Origin: Bacteroidota bacterium
Lineage (GTDB): Bacteria > Bacteroidota > Bacteroidia > Chitinophagales > Chitinophagaceae
Length of the DNA stretch: 64,000 bases
Assembly: GCA_018267955.1 (NCBI GenBank)
Contig: JAFDXL010000008.1
Coordinates: 186,001 to 250,000 of the forward strand
Direction: 5' to 3'
Position numbers and translations under genes: made by a program. Below are positions 25,411-33,673 of this stretch, in pieces. The notes beneath the pieces are model-generated. The model searched no databases, was not told where the DNA came from, and saw only the letters and a program-made list of their open reading frames with translations. The first letter of the stretch is position 1. Every line of letters begins with the position of its first letter.

Positions 25411-26112
25411 TTAAGAATGTTCGCCGTTGGGAAAGTGAGTGCCTATGATATGGCCGTCTTCCATTTCAATAATACGGTCACTGCCATTTGCAAAGTCCGG
25501 GTCGTGTGTAACTGTAATGATCGTCTGTTGGTTCTCTGTAGCCAGTTGTTTAAATATCTCAAATACTCTCTGAGAATTTGCTTTGTCAAGATTGCCCGTT
25601 GGCTCATCACCCATGATCACGGTCGGGTCATTAATGAGTGCTCTTGCAATAGCTACACGTTGTTGCTGTCCTCCCGATAGTTTTGAAGCATGCTTCATGG
25701 CATACTCATCCATACCTACGAGCCTTAGTTTTTCAATAGCGCGATGCTCTATCTCGTCTGGGCTGTATTTTGCCAGTTTCAATGCCGGCATCATCACGTT
25801 TTGCAATGCGGTGAATTCCGGTAGCAGGTAGTGAAACTGGAAAACGAATCCCATATGCTCGTTCCTGAAATGTGCCAGCTGGTTTTGTCCCTGTCCTGTT
25901 GTCTTCTGCCCGTTTATTTCTAACGTCCCTTCATAGTCGGTATCCATTGTAGAGAGGATATACAGCAGCGTACTTTTGCCGCAGCCGCTTTTGCCAATAA
26001 TGGATAAGAACTCCCCTTTATTCGCATCAAAGCTGATGCCTTTGAGTACCTGGAATTTCTCAGGTTCGTAAAAGTATTTTACTATGTTGGTCGCTTTCAG
26101 TATCGTTGACAT
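25411..26112 (-). CDS. ABC transporter ATPase, MacB/LolD type
   Basis: The 233-aa ATPase has Walker [14 protein letters not shown]-loop [12 protein letters not shown], signature [15 protein letters not shown], Walker [13 protein letters not shown] and the H-loop TVTHDP. This sequence pattern places it with the ATPases that drive FtsX/MacB-type permeases, as in lipoprotein release or MacAB-TolC efflux. The permease, adaptor and TolC-like genes of the same operon support a tripartite export system. The gap to the permease is 10 bases. Confidence 0.93.
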   Translation of the reverse strand: MSTILKATNIVKYFYEPEKFQVLKGISFDANKGEFLSIIGKSGCGKSTLLYILSTMDTDYEGTLEINGQKTTGQGQNQLAHFRNEHMGFVFQFHYLLPEFTALQNVMMPALKLAKYSPDEIEHRAIEKLRLVGMDEYAMKHASKLSGGQQQRVAIARALINDPTVIMGDEPTGNLDKANSQRVFEIFKQLATENQQTIITVTHDPDFANGSDRIIEMEDGHIIGTHFPNGEHS

Positions 26113-26122
26113 ACTTGTTGTT

Positions 26123-27385
26123 TTAACCCCTGATGATGAGTACAGGGTCTACTTTTGCCGCTCTCTTTGACGGGAAATATCCCGCAAACAATGTGGTCAG
26201 AAAACCAAAGAACAATCCCGACATGTAATGGAATAGCTTGAAATTTACCGGGAAGGTACTGATGCGGAAAAACTCACCCGCAGGAAACGGTGTACGCGAT
26301 AGCAGGTAGCTAAAGAACCATCCTATGGCCAAGCCTGCAATACCACCTGCTATACCAATCATCAACGATTGCAGCAAAAAGATCGCTGTAATATCATTCC
26401 CCTCAAATCCTGTAGCCTTTAGTATCGCTATATCCTTCATCTTGTTGATGATGTTCATGTTCATGATGTTGTAGATGCCAAATCCTGCAACTATCAGCAG
26501 GGTTATGCATACTACACCTGTCATAATGTTGCGTATTTTGGTGCCTGCCAGTATAGATGCATTCGCTGTTTCCCAGTCTTCCATATATACATTAGGATAT
26601 AAGGCCTGCAGTTTCTTTTTAAATTCCACAGCACCGGTTTTATCCTTCAGTTTCATGTTCAGATCGGTGATGTAAGACGGGTCTACACCCATTATCTTTT
26701 GTACCGTCGCCAGTGTTGCGTAGCTCTTGGTTTCGTCCCATGCGGCAATGCCAAAGGAAAATATGCCTACTACACGTACATTCAGGTTGTTTCCAGATGG
26801 AGTAGTAACGCTCACACGGTCGCCCACCTTAGCATTCATTTTTTTAGCCAGCCCTTTACCTATAACAATAACGTCCGATCCTTTTTGCAATTCTTCCAGC
26901 GAGCCTTCATCCATTTTCTTATCCAGGCTGAATAACTTTTCTTCGCTGGGTATATCTATTCCCGATATGGTACCCGGTATTTGCACGGGTCCATTGTTAA
27001 AGAATACTTGTGATGACACTTCGGGTGCTACACCAAGCACTTCCGGCATTTCCTCTATACGTTGGCCCATTATCAGGCCATTCTTTATTTTAGATAGCTC
27101 ATTTTTGGGGCGTTGATGTTCCAGCACATACCATGTTTTATCCGTTTGTTGCTGTCCTTCAGCAATGATCTTTTCCTCACGCAGTTCTATGGGTTTGTAG
27201 ATGCGGATATGGGGTGTATTATCCATAGCCATATCTTCCAGGAACTGGTTTACGCCTGTCATAAAGCTGATCATGATGATGAACATCGATATCCCGAAGG
27301 TCACACCCAGCATCGCAATGATACTCTGCTTCTTTTTGCTCAGCAGGTGTGTAGATGCTATTGTAAATGCTAGTTTCCAGTTCAT
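26123..27385 (-). CDS. FtsX/MacB-type ABC permease
   Basis: The 420-aa protein has one N-terminal membrane helix (SIIAMLGVTFGISMFIIMIS), a periplasmic MacB_PCD domain (about residues 50-270) and three C-terminal helices in an FtsX domain (GVVCITLLIVAGFGIYNIMN, IFLLQSLMIGIAGGIAGLAI, FKLFHYMSGLFFGFLTTLFA). It ends with AAKVDPVLIIRG, the usual close of this family. These permeases do not carry substrate across the inner membrane; they use ATP to move periplasmic substrate outward by mechanotransmission. The stop and start overlap with the adaptor by four bases. Confidence 0.92.
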   Translation of the reverse strand: MNWKLAFTIASTHLLSKKKQSIIAMLGVTFGISMFIIMISFMTGVNQFLEDMAMDNTPHIRIYKPIELREEKIIAEGQQQTDKTWYVLEHQRPKNELSKIKNGLIMGQRIEEMPEVLGVAPEVSSQVFFNNGPVQIPGTISGIDIPSEEKLFSLDKKMDEGSLEELQKGSDVIVIGKGLAKKMNAKVGDRVSVTTPSGNNLNVRVVGIFSFGIAAWDETKSYATLATVQKIMGVDPSYITDLNMKLKDKTGAVEFKKKLQALYPNVYMEDWETANASILAGTKIRNIMTGVVCITLLIVAGFGIYNIMNMNIINKMKDIAILKATGFEGNDITAIFLLQSLMIGIAGGIAGLAIGWFFSYLLSRTPFPAGEFFRISTFPVNFKLFHYMSGLFFGFLTTLFAGYFPSKRAAKVDPVLIIRG

Positions 27386-28473
27386 TTTGTAATGATTACT
27401 GTTGACGTTTCCGATAATCCACTGCGCACCTCTACCCAGGTATCATCTTCTACGCCCTTGGTTATCTTTATCTTTTTCTCTTTGCCATTTTCTTTTATCA
27501 GCACGCTGTCGCCTTTCAGCAAGGCAGTGCGTGGTATTGCCAATGCATTCTTTTTATCTGCTACTACAATATTTGCTTCCAGGTTTAGTCCATACATAGA
27601 TACGGGTATAGGTTCATCCAGCAACGCATCTACGCGAAAAGACTGTTCTACTTTGTTCAGCAAAGGATATATTTTGCTGATGTGCGCTTTGAATACATGG
27701 TCGGGAAAAGCATCCATGGTGATTACTACATGTTGCCCTTCATAAATTTTGTCCAGGTCATCTTCGTCTACCAGCAGCTTAGCATACATGATGCCTGCTC
27801 CTATCAGGGCAATAGGCTGGTTGGGGTTTACAAGATCACCTTCTTTCTTATACACATCATACACCACACCATTTACAAAGCTTTTTAACTTACCTACATC
27901 TGCTTGTGCCGCTGCAATTGCCAATTGGTTTTGTGCTTCCTGCAGTTGCAGGTTGCCTGTTAATCGCTGCTGCTCATAGTTCTGTTTCAGATTTTGATAA
28001 TCCTTCAGGGAGCTTTGGTATGCCAGGTAGTATTTTTCGTAACTGCTTTGCGATATGGCATTCTGCTCATAAAGGTTTTTATACCTTATATACTGCAGGC
28101 TGTCCTGCTGTAATTTTATGCGTGCCACTTCCAGCCTGCCCTGCAATTCACGAAATACAGGAGCATTATTGGCTACAGATGGTATCGTTCTTTGTACAAC
28201 GGCTTCCGCACCTTGTGTTTGCGCTGTTCTTACATCATTGCTTACTACAAATAACAATTGCCCTTTTTTTACGGTATCGCCTTCTTTCACCAATGCCTGT
28301 GATAAGTAACCATCTACCGTGGGTATTACTTTATATTCTTCTTCCGGTACGAGAGAACCTGACGCATACACGGCCGAAGTAAGCTGTTTCATTTCCGGTT
28401 TCACCTCTTTTTGTTTGCTGCCACAGCTTGCTGCTGCAATAGCCGGCAATAACCAGTATAGTGATCGCTTCAT
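27382..28473 (-). CDS. Periplasmic adaptor (HlyD/MacA-like) lipoprotein
   Basis: The 363-aa protein has a lipobox near residue 17 (LLPAIAAASCGSKQK), so it is anchored to a membrane by lipid rather than by a helix. It then shows the biotinyl-lipoyl half (VDGYLSQALVKEGDTVKKGQ), a long alpha-helical hairpin (residues of about 95-190) and a beta-barrel with the DAFPDHVFKAHISKIYPL segment. It would bridge the FtsX-type permease and the TolC-like channel. It overlaps the permease gene by four bases. Confidence 0.9.
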   Translation of the reverse strand: MKRSLYWLLPAIAAASCGSKQKEVKPEMKQLTSAVYASGSLVPEEEYKVIPTVDGYLSQALVKEGDTVKKGQLLFVVSNDVRTAQTQGAEAVVQRTIPSVANNAPVFRELQGRLEVARIKLQQDSLQYIRYKNLYEQNAISQSSYEKYYLAYQSSLKDYQNLKQNYEQQRLTGNLQLQEAQNQLAIAAAQADVGKLKSFVNGVVYDVYKKEGDLVNPNQPIALIGAGIMYAKLLVDEDDLDKIYEGQHVVITMDAFPDHVFKAHISKIYPLLNKVEQSFRVDALLDEPIPVSMYGLNLEANIVVADKKNALAIPRTALLKGDSVLIKENGKEKKIKITKGVEDDTWVEVRSGLSETSTVIITK

Positions 28474-28480
28474 TACTATA

Positions 28481-29773
28481 TTAGAATTTTTGAGTGCTTA
28501 AAAGATAATAGAGTATTCCATCTGCAAGGTTTTGTAAGTAGTCGATCTTCGCCCTGTTATACTCTATATATATATTGTTGAATTCATCAAATTCCATCAC
28601 ACCTTCTTTAAGGTTAAGCTTGGCAATACGCAGGTTCTCCGATGCATTCTTCACTTTTTCTTTCATCAGGTTTTGTTTCATAAAGGCAGCATTGTATTGA
28701 TCGTACCACGCCTGCTGTTGCTGGGTAAGCATATCCCGGGTTTTATCAATATCTATCTTCGTCAGTTCATACTGTAGCTTGCTCTTATTGCGTGCAGACC
28801 TGTAATAATTGCCCTGGAATAAAGGAAAGTCTAATCTCGCCCCGATATTGGCTACATCAAACTGTACGTTGCCGGTATTGTTGAATTTACTCTGGAAATT
28901 ATAGGCATACCTGCCGGCAAGGGCTATTTTAGGCAATACACTATCCTTGCTTGCGCGTAAGGCATATTGTGCTACCTGTAATTTATAATCCGCTTCTTTC
29001 CATCCTGCCCTTTCTGCAGGGTTTCCTGCTTCTGTTAATAAAGGCCAGGTAAATGCAGTGATATCTTCAGTAACAGCTATGGAGTCTTTGGTATGAAGCA
29101 GGGAATCGAGGGCAATGTGCGACAATTGCACTTGCTTGCTGGCATTGATGCCCGATACCTGCACGTCAAGGTTCAGGTTGATGGTCCTGTTATAGTCCGA
29201 TGGATTTACTACACCGTTTTTATACCGTGCTTCCATGATACGGCTCAGCTCCGTGGCAGTTTCCGTATTCTCCTGGTTCAGTTTCAGTACTTCTTTGCTT
29301 ATCAGGGCCTGGTAATAGGTTTGTATCAGTTGTATATGAAAAAGCTCCATGCCTGCTTTGTAGCTCCATTCAGACTGTCTGTAGCTGGCCCTTGCTTTGG
29401 CCACCTGTGCCCATTTATCAAAGCTTATCAGTGGCATACTGATCTCTGCACCCGAAGTAAATATATATGGCAGGCCAAACTGGGCCTTAAGATAGGTGCC
29501 GGGCTTGCCGCCTAATACTTCTGCCGGTATCACCTGGGTGGCTATAATAGGGTAGTAATCTGCCGTGCCAAAAACATTGATCTTGGGATACAATCCCGAT
29601 GCCTGTACCCGCATATCCTGCTTAGCCATCTTGGGCAGGATCTTTGCCTGTAAAGATGCCGGCGCATGGCTATCGGCATACTGCAATAGTTCATCCAGGT
29701 TGTTGAGTTGTAACTGTGCCTTGCTTTCAAGTGTTGCTGTAAATAGTAGTACCAACACCAGGTATAAACGCAT
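28481..29773 (-). CDS. TolC family outer-membrane efflux channel
   Basis: I place the start at the ATG at 29773, which opens a signal peptide (MRLYLVLVLLFTATLESKAQ) and gives 430 aa; an in-frame start at 29812 would place 13 extra residues before it. The protein has two repeats of long helices typical of the OEP family, with NYYRSARNKSKLQYELTKID and MFSL-free C-terminal coiled segments (NLKEGVMEFDEFNNIYIEYN). It begins the six-gene efflux operon and is divergent from the phased array B. The substrate of the system is unknown. Confidence 0.9.
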   Translation of the reverse strand: MRLYLVLVLLFTATLESKAQLQLNNLDELLQYADSHAPASLQAKILPKMAKQDMRVQASGLYPKINVFGTADYYPIIATQVIPAEVLGGKPGTYLKAQFGLPYIFTSGAEISMPLISFDKWAQVAKARASYRQSEWSYKAGMELFHIQLIQTYYQALISKEVLKLNQENTETATELSRIMEARYKNGVVNPSDYNRTINLNLDVQVSGINASKQVQLSHIALDSLLHTKDSIAVTEDITAFTWPLLTEAGNPAERAGWKEADYKLQVAQYALRASKDSVLPKIALAGRYAYNFQSKFNNTGNVQFDVANIGARLDFPLFQGNYYRSARNKSKLQYELTKIDIDKTRDMLTQQQQAWYDQYNAAFMKQNLMKEKVKNASENLRIAKLNLKEGVMEFDEFNNIYIEYNRAKIDYLQNLADGILYYLLSTQKF

Positions 29774-29920
29774 TCCTAATAATTTTGTACAAATTGAATA
29801 TAATATCTCCATTTATTAAAGCAATTGTCAGCCAGGCGGAATAAAATAACATCAAGGCAAAACTTATGTATATATAAATGCCTGTAGGTCTTGCAACTCA
29901 CTTTGGTACCATTTTTGATT

Positions 29921-30004
29921 GTAAACTGATTGTTATCAGCTTACAAATTCGCTGTTAAGTAGGCGCTATTATTTTGATTAAGCAGGTTTGCAGGGGCATA
30001 TTTG
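29921..30004 (+). promoter_or_regulatory. 11-bp phased GTTAA array and promoter, copy B
   Basis: Elements start at 29921 (GTAAA), 29932 (GTTAT), 29943 (ACAAA) and 29954 (GTTAA), in exact 11-bp steps. A -7 box CATATTTG lies at 29997-30004, 43 bp after the last element. A TTTG 20 bases before the -7 box could serve as a weak -33 element. The predicted transcript starts near 30010 and leads into the 95-aa gene. Confidence 0.8.
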
Positions 30005-30052
30005 CATTATCAAAACGAGCAATACTAAACACAATTAAAAAAATAAAACACC

Positions 30053-30340
30053 ATGTCTATTACACACAATGCAGTTGCAGTACTTTTTCCGGGTGCACAA
30101 ACACAAGATGTTATCAGCGCTTCAGAAAAATACCATATCAATATAGTAGACCAGGAAGCCTACAGCCTGCAAAAAGATTATGAAAGGTATTTTAAGCCTT
30201 CAAGGCATATTTTTCATAAAGATGATGTGAATGTCCTCTTTGTTTTTGCTGATGGTACTGCAAGCCTTATTGAGGATGGCAATAGCATGAGGTCTACGCT
30301 AAGAGATCTTCGCGACCTGATTGGTATGACCTTTAACTAA
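30053..30340 (+). CDS. Small array-controlled protein, paralogue 1 (95 aa)
   Basis: The 95-aa product has no signal peptide. It is homologous over its whole length to the next gene product: NAVAVLFPGAQTQDVISAS, LQKDYERYFKPSRHIFHKDD, VNVLFVFADGTASLIED. The fold looks like a small alpha/beta domain. No family is recognised. It is expressed from array promoter B and its last codons overlap the first element of array C, so the two genes form a duplicated promoter-plus-gene module. Confidence 0.7.
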   Translation: MSITHNAVAVLFPGAQTQDVISASEKYHINIVDQEAYSLQKDYERYFKPSRHIFHKDDVNVLFVFADGTASLIEDGNSMRSTLRDLRDLIGMTFN

Positions 30341-30414
30341 TTGTAAATGGCTTGTAAATAGCTTGTTAAACGGGCCTCGAAATTCGTCAAACGCTTAAAC
30401 ACCGCCTTACCTTA
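30331..30414 (+). promoter_or_regulatory. 11-bp phased GTTAA array and promoter, copy C
   Basis: Elements start at 30331 (TTTAA, inside the last codons of the 95-aa gene), 30342 (GTAAA), 30353 (GTAAA) and 30364 (GTTAA). The -7-like box TACCTTAG lies at 30407-30414, exactly 43 bp from the last element. It drives the 94-aa paralogue and its hairpin-rich leader. Confidence 0.8.
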
Positions 30415-30429
30415 GCACCACAAACACAA

Positions 30430-30474
30430 CCTGTACTAACAGGACAAACAAACAAACCTGCGGTTTTCGCAGGT
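30430..30474 (+). ncRNA. Two-hairpin 5' leader of the 94-aa gene
   Basis: The leader of about 80 nt contains CCTGT-ACTA-ACAGG (30430-30443) and ACCTGCG-GTTTT-CGCAGGT (30456-30474). They are joined and flanked by A/C-rich linkers such as ACAAACAAACAAA. The linkers resemble those of the CCGTAA-loop RNA at 35.3 kb. The hairpins may stabilise the message or bind a regulator. Confidence 0.55.
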
Positions 30475-30500
30475 CAAAACAAAACATAAAAAACACAAAA

Positions 30501-30785
30501 ATGAATGCACTTACTAATGCCGTGGCAGTAGTATTCCCCGGTGTCAATACCACAGATGTAGTAAACGCCTCCGTTACGCACACTGCAAATGTTCTGATAA
30601 AAGAACCCTTCAATCCTTTAAAAGATTATACCAAATTCTTTAAACGCTCCCGCAAGCTCATCACTACCGATCTGATGAACCTGTTGTTCATTTACCCTGA
30701 TGGCAGCTCTGTAATGGTACAAGACCTGGTGGCTTTAAAGAATGCGCTGAAGAAAGCAGCCATAGCAAATGGCGCCTTCGCATAA
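30501..30785 (+). CDS. Small array-controlled protein, paralogue 2 (94 aa)
   Basis: This 94-aa product is the second member of the family: NAVAVVFPGVNTTDVVNAS, PLKDYTKFFKRSRKLITTD, MNLLFIYPDGSSVMVQD, then a basic, Ala-rich helix at the end (LKNALKKAAIANGAF). It is cytoplasmic by composition. The N-terminal NAVAV(L/V)FPG and the central KDYxxxFKxSR segments are the best conserved. The function is unknown. It has its own array promoter, a structured leader and a strong terminator. Confidence 0.7.
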   Translation: MNALTNAVAVVFPGVNTTDVVNASVTHTANVLIKEPFNPLKDYTKFFKRSRKLITTDLMNLLFIYPDGSSVMVQDLVALKNALKKAAIANGAFA

Positions 30786-30807
30786 AAAGATGTTGTTTTG
30801 TTGTAGT

Positions 30808-30843
30808 AAGCAGCCTTCGTATTTATACAGGGGCTGCTTTTTT
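30808..30843 (+). terminator. Intrinsic terminator
   Basis: AAGCAGCC pairs with GGCTGCTT and is followed by a T-rich run. It ends the 94-aa gene transcript. Confidence 0.8.
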
Positions 30844-30916
30844 AATCTTTACTATTTCTAAGGGAATGGCCAGTTATTATAGCAAAAAATGTTATATTGT
30901 GTGAAATACCTCCTAT

Positions 30917-31597
30917 ATGCGTAAACTAAGCATGCTTATTTGCTTTATCTTATCGGGTATCCATGTATTTGCCGATGATGGTGATGCATCCCGGAAAAAG
31001 GTAACTACTAGCATAGGCTTTATGATCGGCCCTACTGCCATTCATGTCGATAGGCCGATGGGTTCTATGTACAACAACTATTATGGCCCTACAGACGCCC
31101 CATGTTTCAATGTAGCCTTCGCATTCGAGCATTATTTTAATGCGCACAGGAAGCCATTGTATTTCTCTGTTGGTGGCAGGTTAGCCACTACCTATATCGA
31201 AACTTACTACGAGTGGAATTATTATAATGGCTATAATTATAACTATAATTATTCCGATTACAACCACATGATCATCGGTAGCCTTGGTGTTTCTGCCGCG
31301 CTTAATTGGGATATTGTCAGGGGGCGGAACGCAGCGCTTACAGCGCAAGCCGCTATTGTACCAATGGTGGAAGCGGGCCAGTTCCGCGGAGATGTTCAGC
31401 CCAATGCTGCCGGAGAATTATACCTGGGGGGCACATTTATGAATAAGGTATCGCTCGGGTTACGTGGTTCCACTCGTGTTATGTATTATCAGTACGATCT
31501 CGATAGAACGTTTGATAACTCTCGTTATACACTAACCAACATCTCTATCGACGTCAGGTTCAGGCTTAATGAAGGCAAGTCACGCATGGCACGATAA
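30917..31597 (+). CDS. Probable outer-membrane beta-barrel protein
   Basis: The 226-aa product has a signal peptide (MRKLSMLICFILSGIHVFA) and a beta-rich body with Tyr/Asn-rich loops (YEWNYYNGYNYNYNYSDYNH) and an amphipathic C-terminal strand (LTNISIDVRFRLNEGKSRMA). This is typical of small outer-membrane barrels of Bacteroidota. No specific family is assigned. It stands alone between two terminated genes. Confidence 0.7.
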   Translation: MRKLSMLICFILSGIHVFADDGDASRKKVTTSIGFMIGPTAIHVDRPMGSMYNNYYGPTDAPCFNVAFAFEHYFNAHRKPLYFSVGGRLATTYIETYYEWNYYNGYNYNYNYSDYNHMIIGSLGVSAALNWDIVRGRNAALTAQAAIVPMVEAGQFRGDVQPNAAGELYLGGTFMNKVSLGLRGSTRVMYYQYDLDRTFDNSRYTLTNISIDVRFRLNEGKSRMAR

Positions 31598-31647
31598 TTA
31601 TTTAACTCCTATAAACCCATGGGATATGGTCACATTTACTTCTATAT

Positions 31648-31794
31648 ATGAAAAACACCCTCTACTTGATCGCAGTCGTCTTAACGGTATGCTGGCTATT
31701 GGGGTTTGCACAGTTCAACTCAGGTAGTCTTATTCACATTCTTTTGATCCTGGCAATCATTACTTTTGTGCTTGGATTTTTTAGCAAAAACTAA
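31648..31794 (+). CDS. lmo0937-like small membrane protein (48 aa)
   Basis: This 48-aa frame has two hydrophobic helices: TLYLIAVVLTVCWLLGFAQF and SLIHILLILAIITFVLGFF. The layout and the LLG-x-GSLIHILL-type core match the small lmo0937/DUF5670 membrane proteins, often associated with stress responses. The start is the ATG at 31648 and an intrinsic terminator follows 16 bases after the stop. Confidence 0.75.
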   Translation: MKNTLYLIAVVLTVCWLLGFAQFNSGSLIHILLILAIITFVLGFFSKN

Positions 31795-31810
31795 CCTAAC
31801 TGCTCTATAC

Positions 31811-31838
31811 AAAAGCTCCTTAACAGGGAGCTTTTGCT
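31811..31838 (+). terminator. Intrinsic terminator
   Basis: AAAAGCTCC pairs with GGAGCTTTT and is followed by GCTTTTTAG. It ends the small membrane protein gene. Confidence 0.75.
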
Positions 31839-31955
31839 TTTTAGCCCTTTCTGTTAATAAAAAGCAAAACAGAAAAAAACTTGTAACCTTTTCTTTCCAT
31901 CCGCGATTAACTAATAACAACCACAATTACTGTTAATCAAAAAAATCCAAAGGTT

Positions 31956-32273
31956 ATGAAAAACATACTCATCCTGTTTGCAATTCTCGTTTCCGGTATC
32001 TCTTGTTTAGCCGCAGAGCCCCAGCCACCAGTAGCTACCGCTACTGCAACACCTGCCTGTAGTGTTTATGTATCTAATAACAACATTGTGATCTGCAATA
32101 ATGGAAGCACGCCCGCGGTAGTAACCATGTTCGGGAAATTTGGGACGCCCATCGTAAAATCCAGTATCGCGGATAAGCAAATGGTTCCTGTAAAAGACCT
32201 GCCGGAAGGCAAATACATCATTAAGGTAAAAACTCAGAATGGTGAGCAGAATATCAAATTAAGTATTCTGTGA
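31956..32273 (+). CDS. Secreted small protein resembling a stand-alone T9SS C-terminal domain
   Basis: The 105-aa product has a signal peptide (MKNILILFAILVSGISCLA), a Pro/Ala/Thr linker and then about 70 residues that look like a type A sorting domain: VYVSNNNIVICNNGS, VTMFGKFGTPIVKS, VKDLPEGKYIIKVKTQNGEQ. There is no passenger domain. It may be an orphan or decoy sorting domain, or a small protein that shares only the fold. It is followed by a terminator. Confidence 0.6.
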   Translation: MKNILILFAILVSGISCLAAEPQPPVATATATPACSVYVSNNNIVICNNGSTPAVVTMFGKFGTPIVKSSIADKQMVPVKDLPEGKYIIKVKTQNGEQNIKLSIL

Positions 32274-32285
32274 TCAAACCTGCTG

Positions 32286-32314
32286 CGGGCAGCTATTCCT
32301 GGCTGCCCGTTTTA
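32286..32314 (+). terminator. Intrinsic terminator
   Basis: CGGGCAGC pairs with GCTGCCCG and a TTTTA tract follows, overlapping the end of the convergent DUF6526 gene. Confidence 0.8.
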
Positions 32315-32749
32315 TACGCGCATAGTATCTGCTGTCCATACTCTTATTCGCTTTTTCATCTCATCAGGCGATAGGTTAGTATCAATCGCCTGCTGTAACA
32401 ACTCCACAAATTGATCGTCGCTTGCAAATCTTGCGGCAGCCAGTTGTTTAAAGCTCAGTTTCGATTCCAGTTCTTCCAGTCTTTTGCCCGTGAGCTGGTA
32501 ATAACGCAATCTCAGTTCCAGCCGCACTATCCGGTCCTGGTTAGTTAAGGCATAATGTTGGCGCAGCATAAAGGAGAGCCACGCTACTAAAACGAAGCAT
32601 CCTGCCAATAGCCCAAATTCCAATTTCTTCTCAGGATACTGCGTCATGTAATAAATGCACAATACCACGCAGGCGGTTGTTACCGGGTAAAAGATAAAAT
32701 GGTGCGGTATATAATACCGTATATGATTCTTATAATTCTGTTTTTCCAC
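32312..32749 (-). CDS. DUF6526 family membrane protein
   Basis: The 145-aa protein has two transmembrane helices near residues 18-35 and 44-62 (FLAGCFVLVAWLSF-type). A soluble tail with the DUF6526 pattern follows: TNQDRIVRLELRLRYYQLTG, LSFKQLAAARFASDDQFVEL and a C-terminal KKRIRVWTADTMRV. The function is unknown. Members are inner-membrane proteins of Bacteroidota. Confidence 0.8.
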   Translation of the reverse strand: MEKQNYKNHIRYYIPHHFIFYPVTTACVVLCIYYMTQYPEKKLEFGLLAGCFVLVAWLSFMLRQHYALTNQDRIVRLELRLRYYQLTGKRLEELESKLSFKQLAAARFASDDQFVELLQQAIDTNLSPDEMKKRIRVWTADTMRV

Positions 32750-32780
32750 GTTCTATAATGCCTAAAAACTATGCCTTGTA

Positions 32781-33599
32781 CTAATCCAGGCCCAGCGGAT
32801 GTTTTATCATCTTGTAGAACGCTGGGTTGCCCGGTATTACAAGAAACAAAGTATCAGTTGATTTTGTTGAGAGTTTCGGCCACGAAGGAGAAATTCGTAT
32901 GAGATCATTAGTCAATACCAGCCTGTAATTATCATGTATAGAGGTATCGGCAGAATTGTAATAGGTGCTGAATGCGGTTATGCTTTTAAATACCACGTCA
33001 TCCGTAAAGTCGTAGTAGAAATGATCTACTATGTTCGCTCCTATATAGTTTGATCTTCTGTGGGAGCCGGTTTTATCGTAATTAATTATAACAACGTGGT
33101 TTTTCTTTGAATTGTTCAGTGTATCCCATACGCTTTTGCCCGTAGAATCGTAGGCATCAATAGCCTCCCATTGTGTAGACCCATCTATGCCAAAAAGAAA
33201 ATAGCGCATCCTGTCGCTGGTAGACACTGGTTCAATAGGTATATTGTAGCTGATCCTGTTTTGCAGATAGCCAAAGCTTGGCCTTACATTAAAGTAGCCG
33301 GGTATATACCAGTTAGACATCGTAAAATCTGTCGACGCCCAATAATAAGTAAACCCCGCCACCTGCTCGCCGTCTTTCATTTGGTGGTAAGGGAAGTAAT
33401 ATAATTGGCCGGGCTGCAGGTTTATAAGAGATACTTTGTGCCCAACGGTATCGTTCAGGCGAATGATGATGGGCTTACCCGTTTTATTTTGGAATGTATA
33501 ATTTTCATACTGGCTCACAACATCCGGGGTAACATCTTTTTTCTTACAGGCTATCAAACTTGTTACCAGCAGCAGCGGTAAGATCCACAAACGCTTCAT
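32781..33599 (-). CDS. Unrecognised lipoprotein
   Basis: Two in-frame ATGs (33605 and 33599) precede a lipoprotein signal (MKRLWILPLLLVTSLIACKK); I use the second. The product of about 272 aa is beta-rich, with YTFQNKTGKPIIIRLNDTVG and aromatic-rich segments (GFTYYWASTDFTMSNWYIPG). No family is recognised. It is probably an exported lipoprotein. It lies 31 bases upstream of the DUF6526 gene on the same strand. Confidence 0.65.
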   Translation of the reverse strand: MKRLWILPLLLVTSLIACKKKDVTPDVVSQYENYTFQNKTGKPIIIRLNDTVGHKVSLINLQPGQLYYFPYHQMKDGEQVAGFTYYWASTDFTMSNWYIPGYFNVRPSFGYLQNRISYNIPIEPVSTSDRMRYFLFGIDGSTQWEAIDAYDSTGKSVWDTLNNSKKNHVVIINYDKTGSHRRSNYIGANIVDHFYYDFTDDVVFKSITAFSTYYNSADTSIHDNYRLVLTNDLIRISPSWPKLSTKSTDTLFLVIPGNPAFYKMIKHPLGLD

Positions 33600-33673
33600 T
33601 TGCATAAATTTAGGAGTATGAAGATAAAAACTTGTTGGCTGTGAAGCAATTAACCATTGATTAAACAGTATGG

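Noticed and set aside
33605-33665. A sixth phased array upstream of the 274-aa lipoprotein gene (minus strand)
   Set aside because: Only two GTTAA-like elements are in phase, and the TAAATTTA box overlaps the first start codon, so it was left out of the family.
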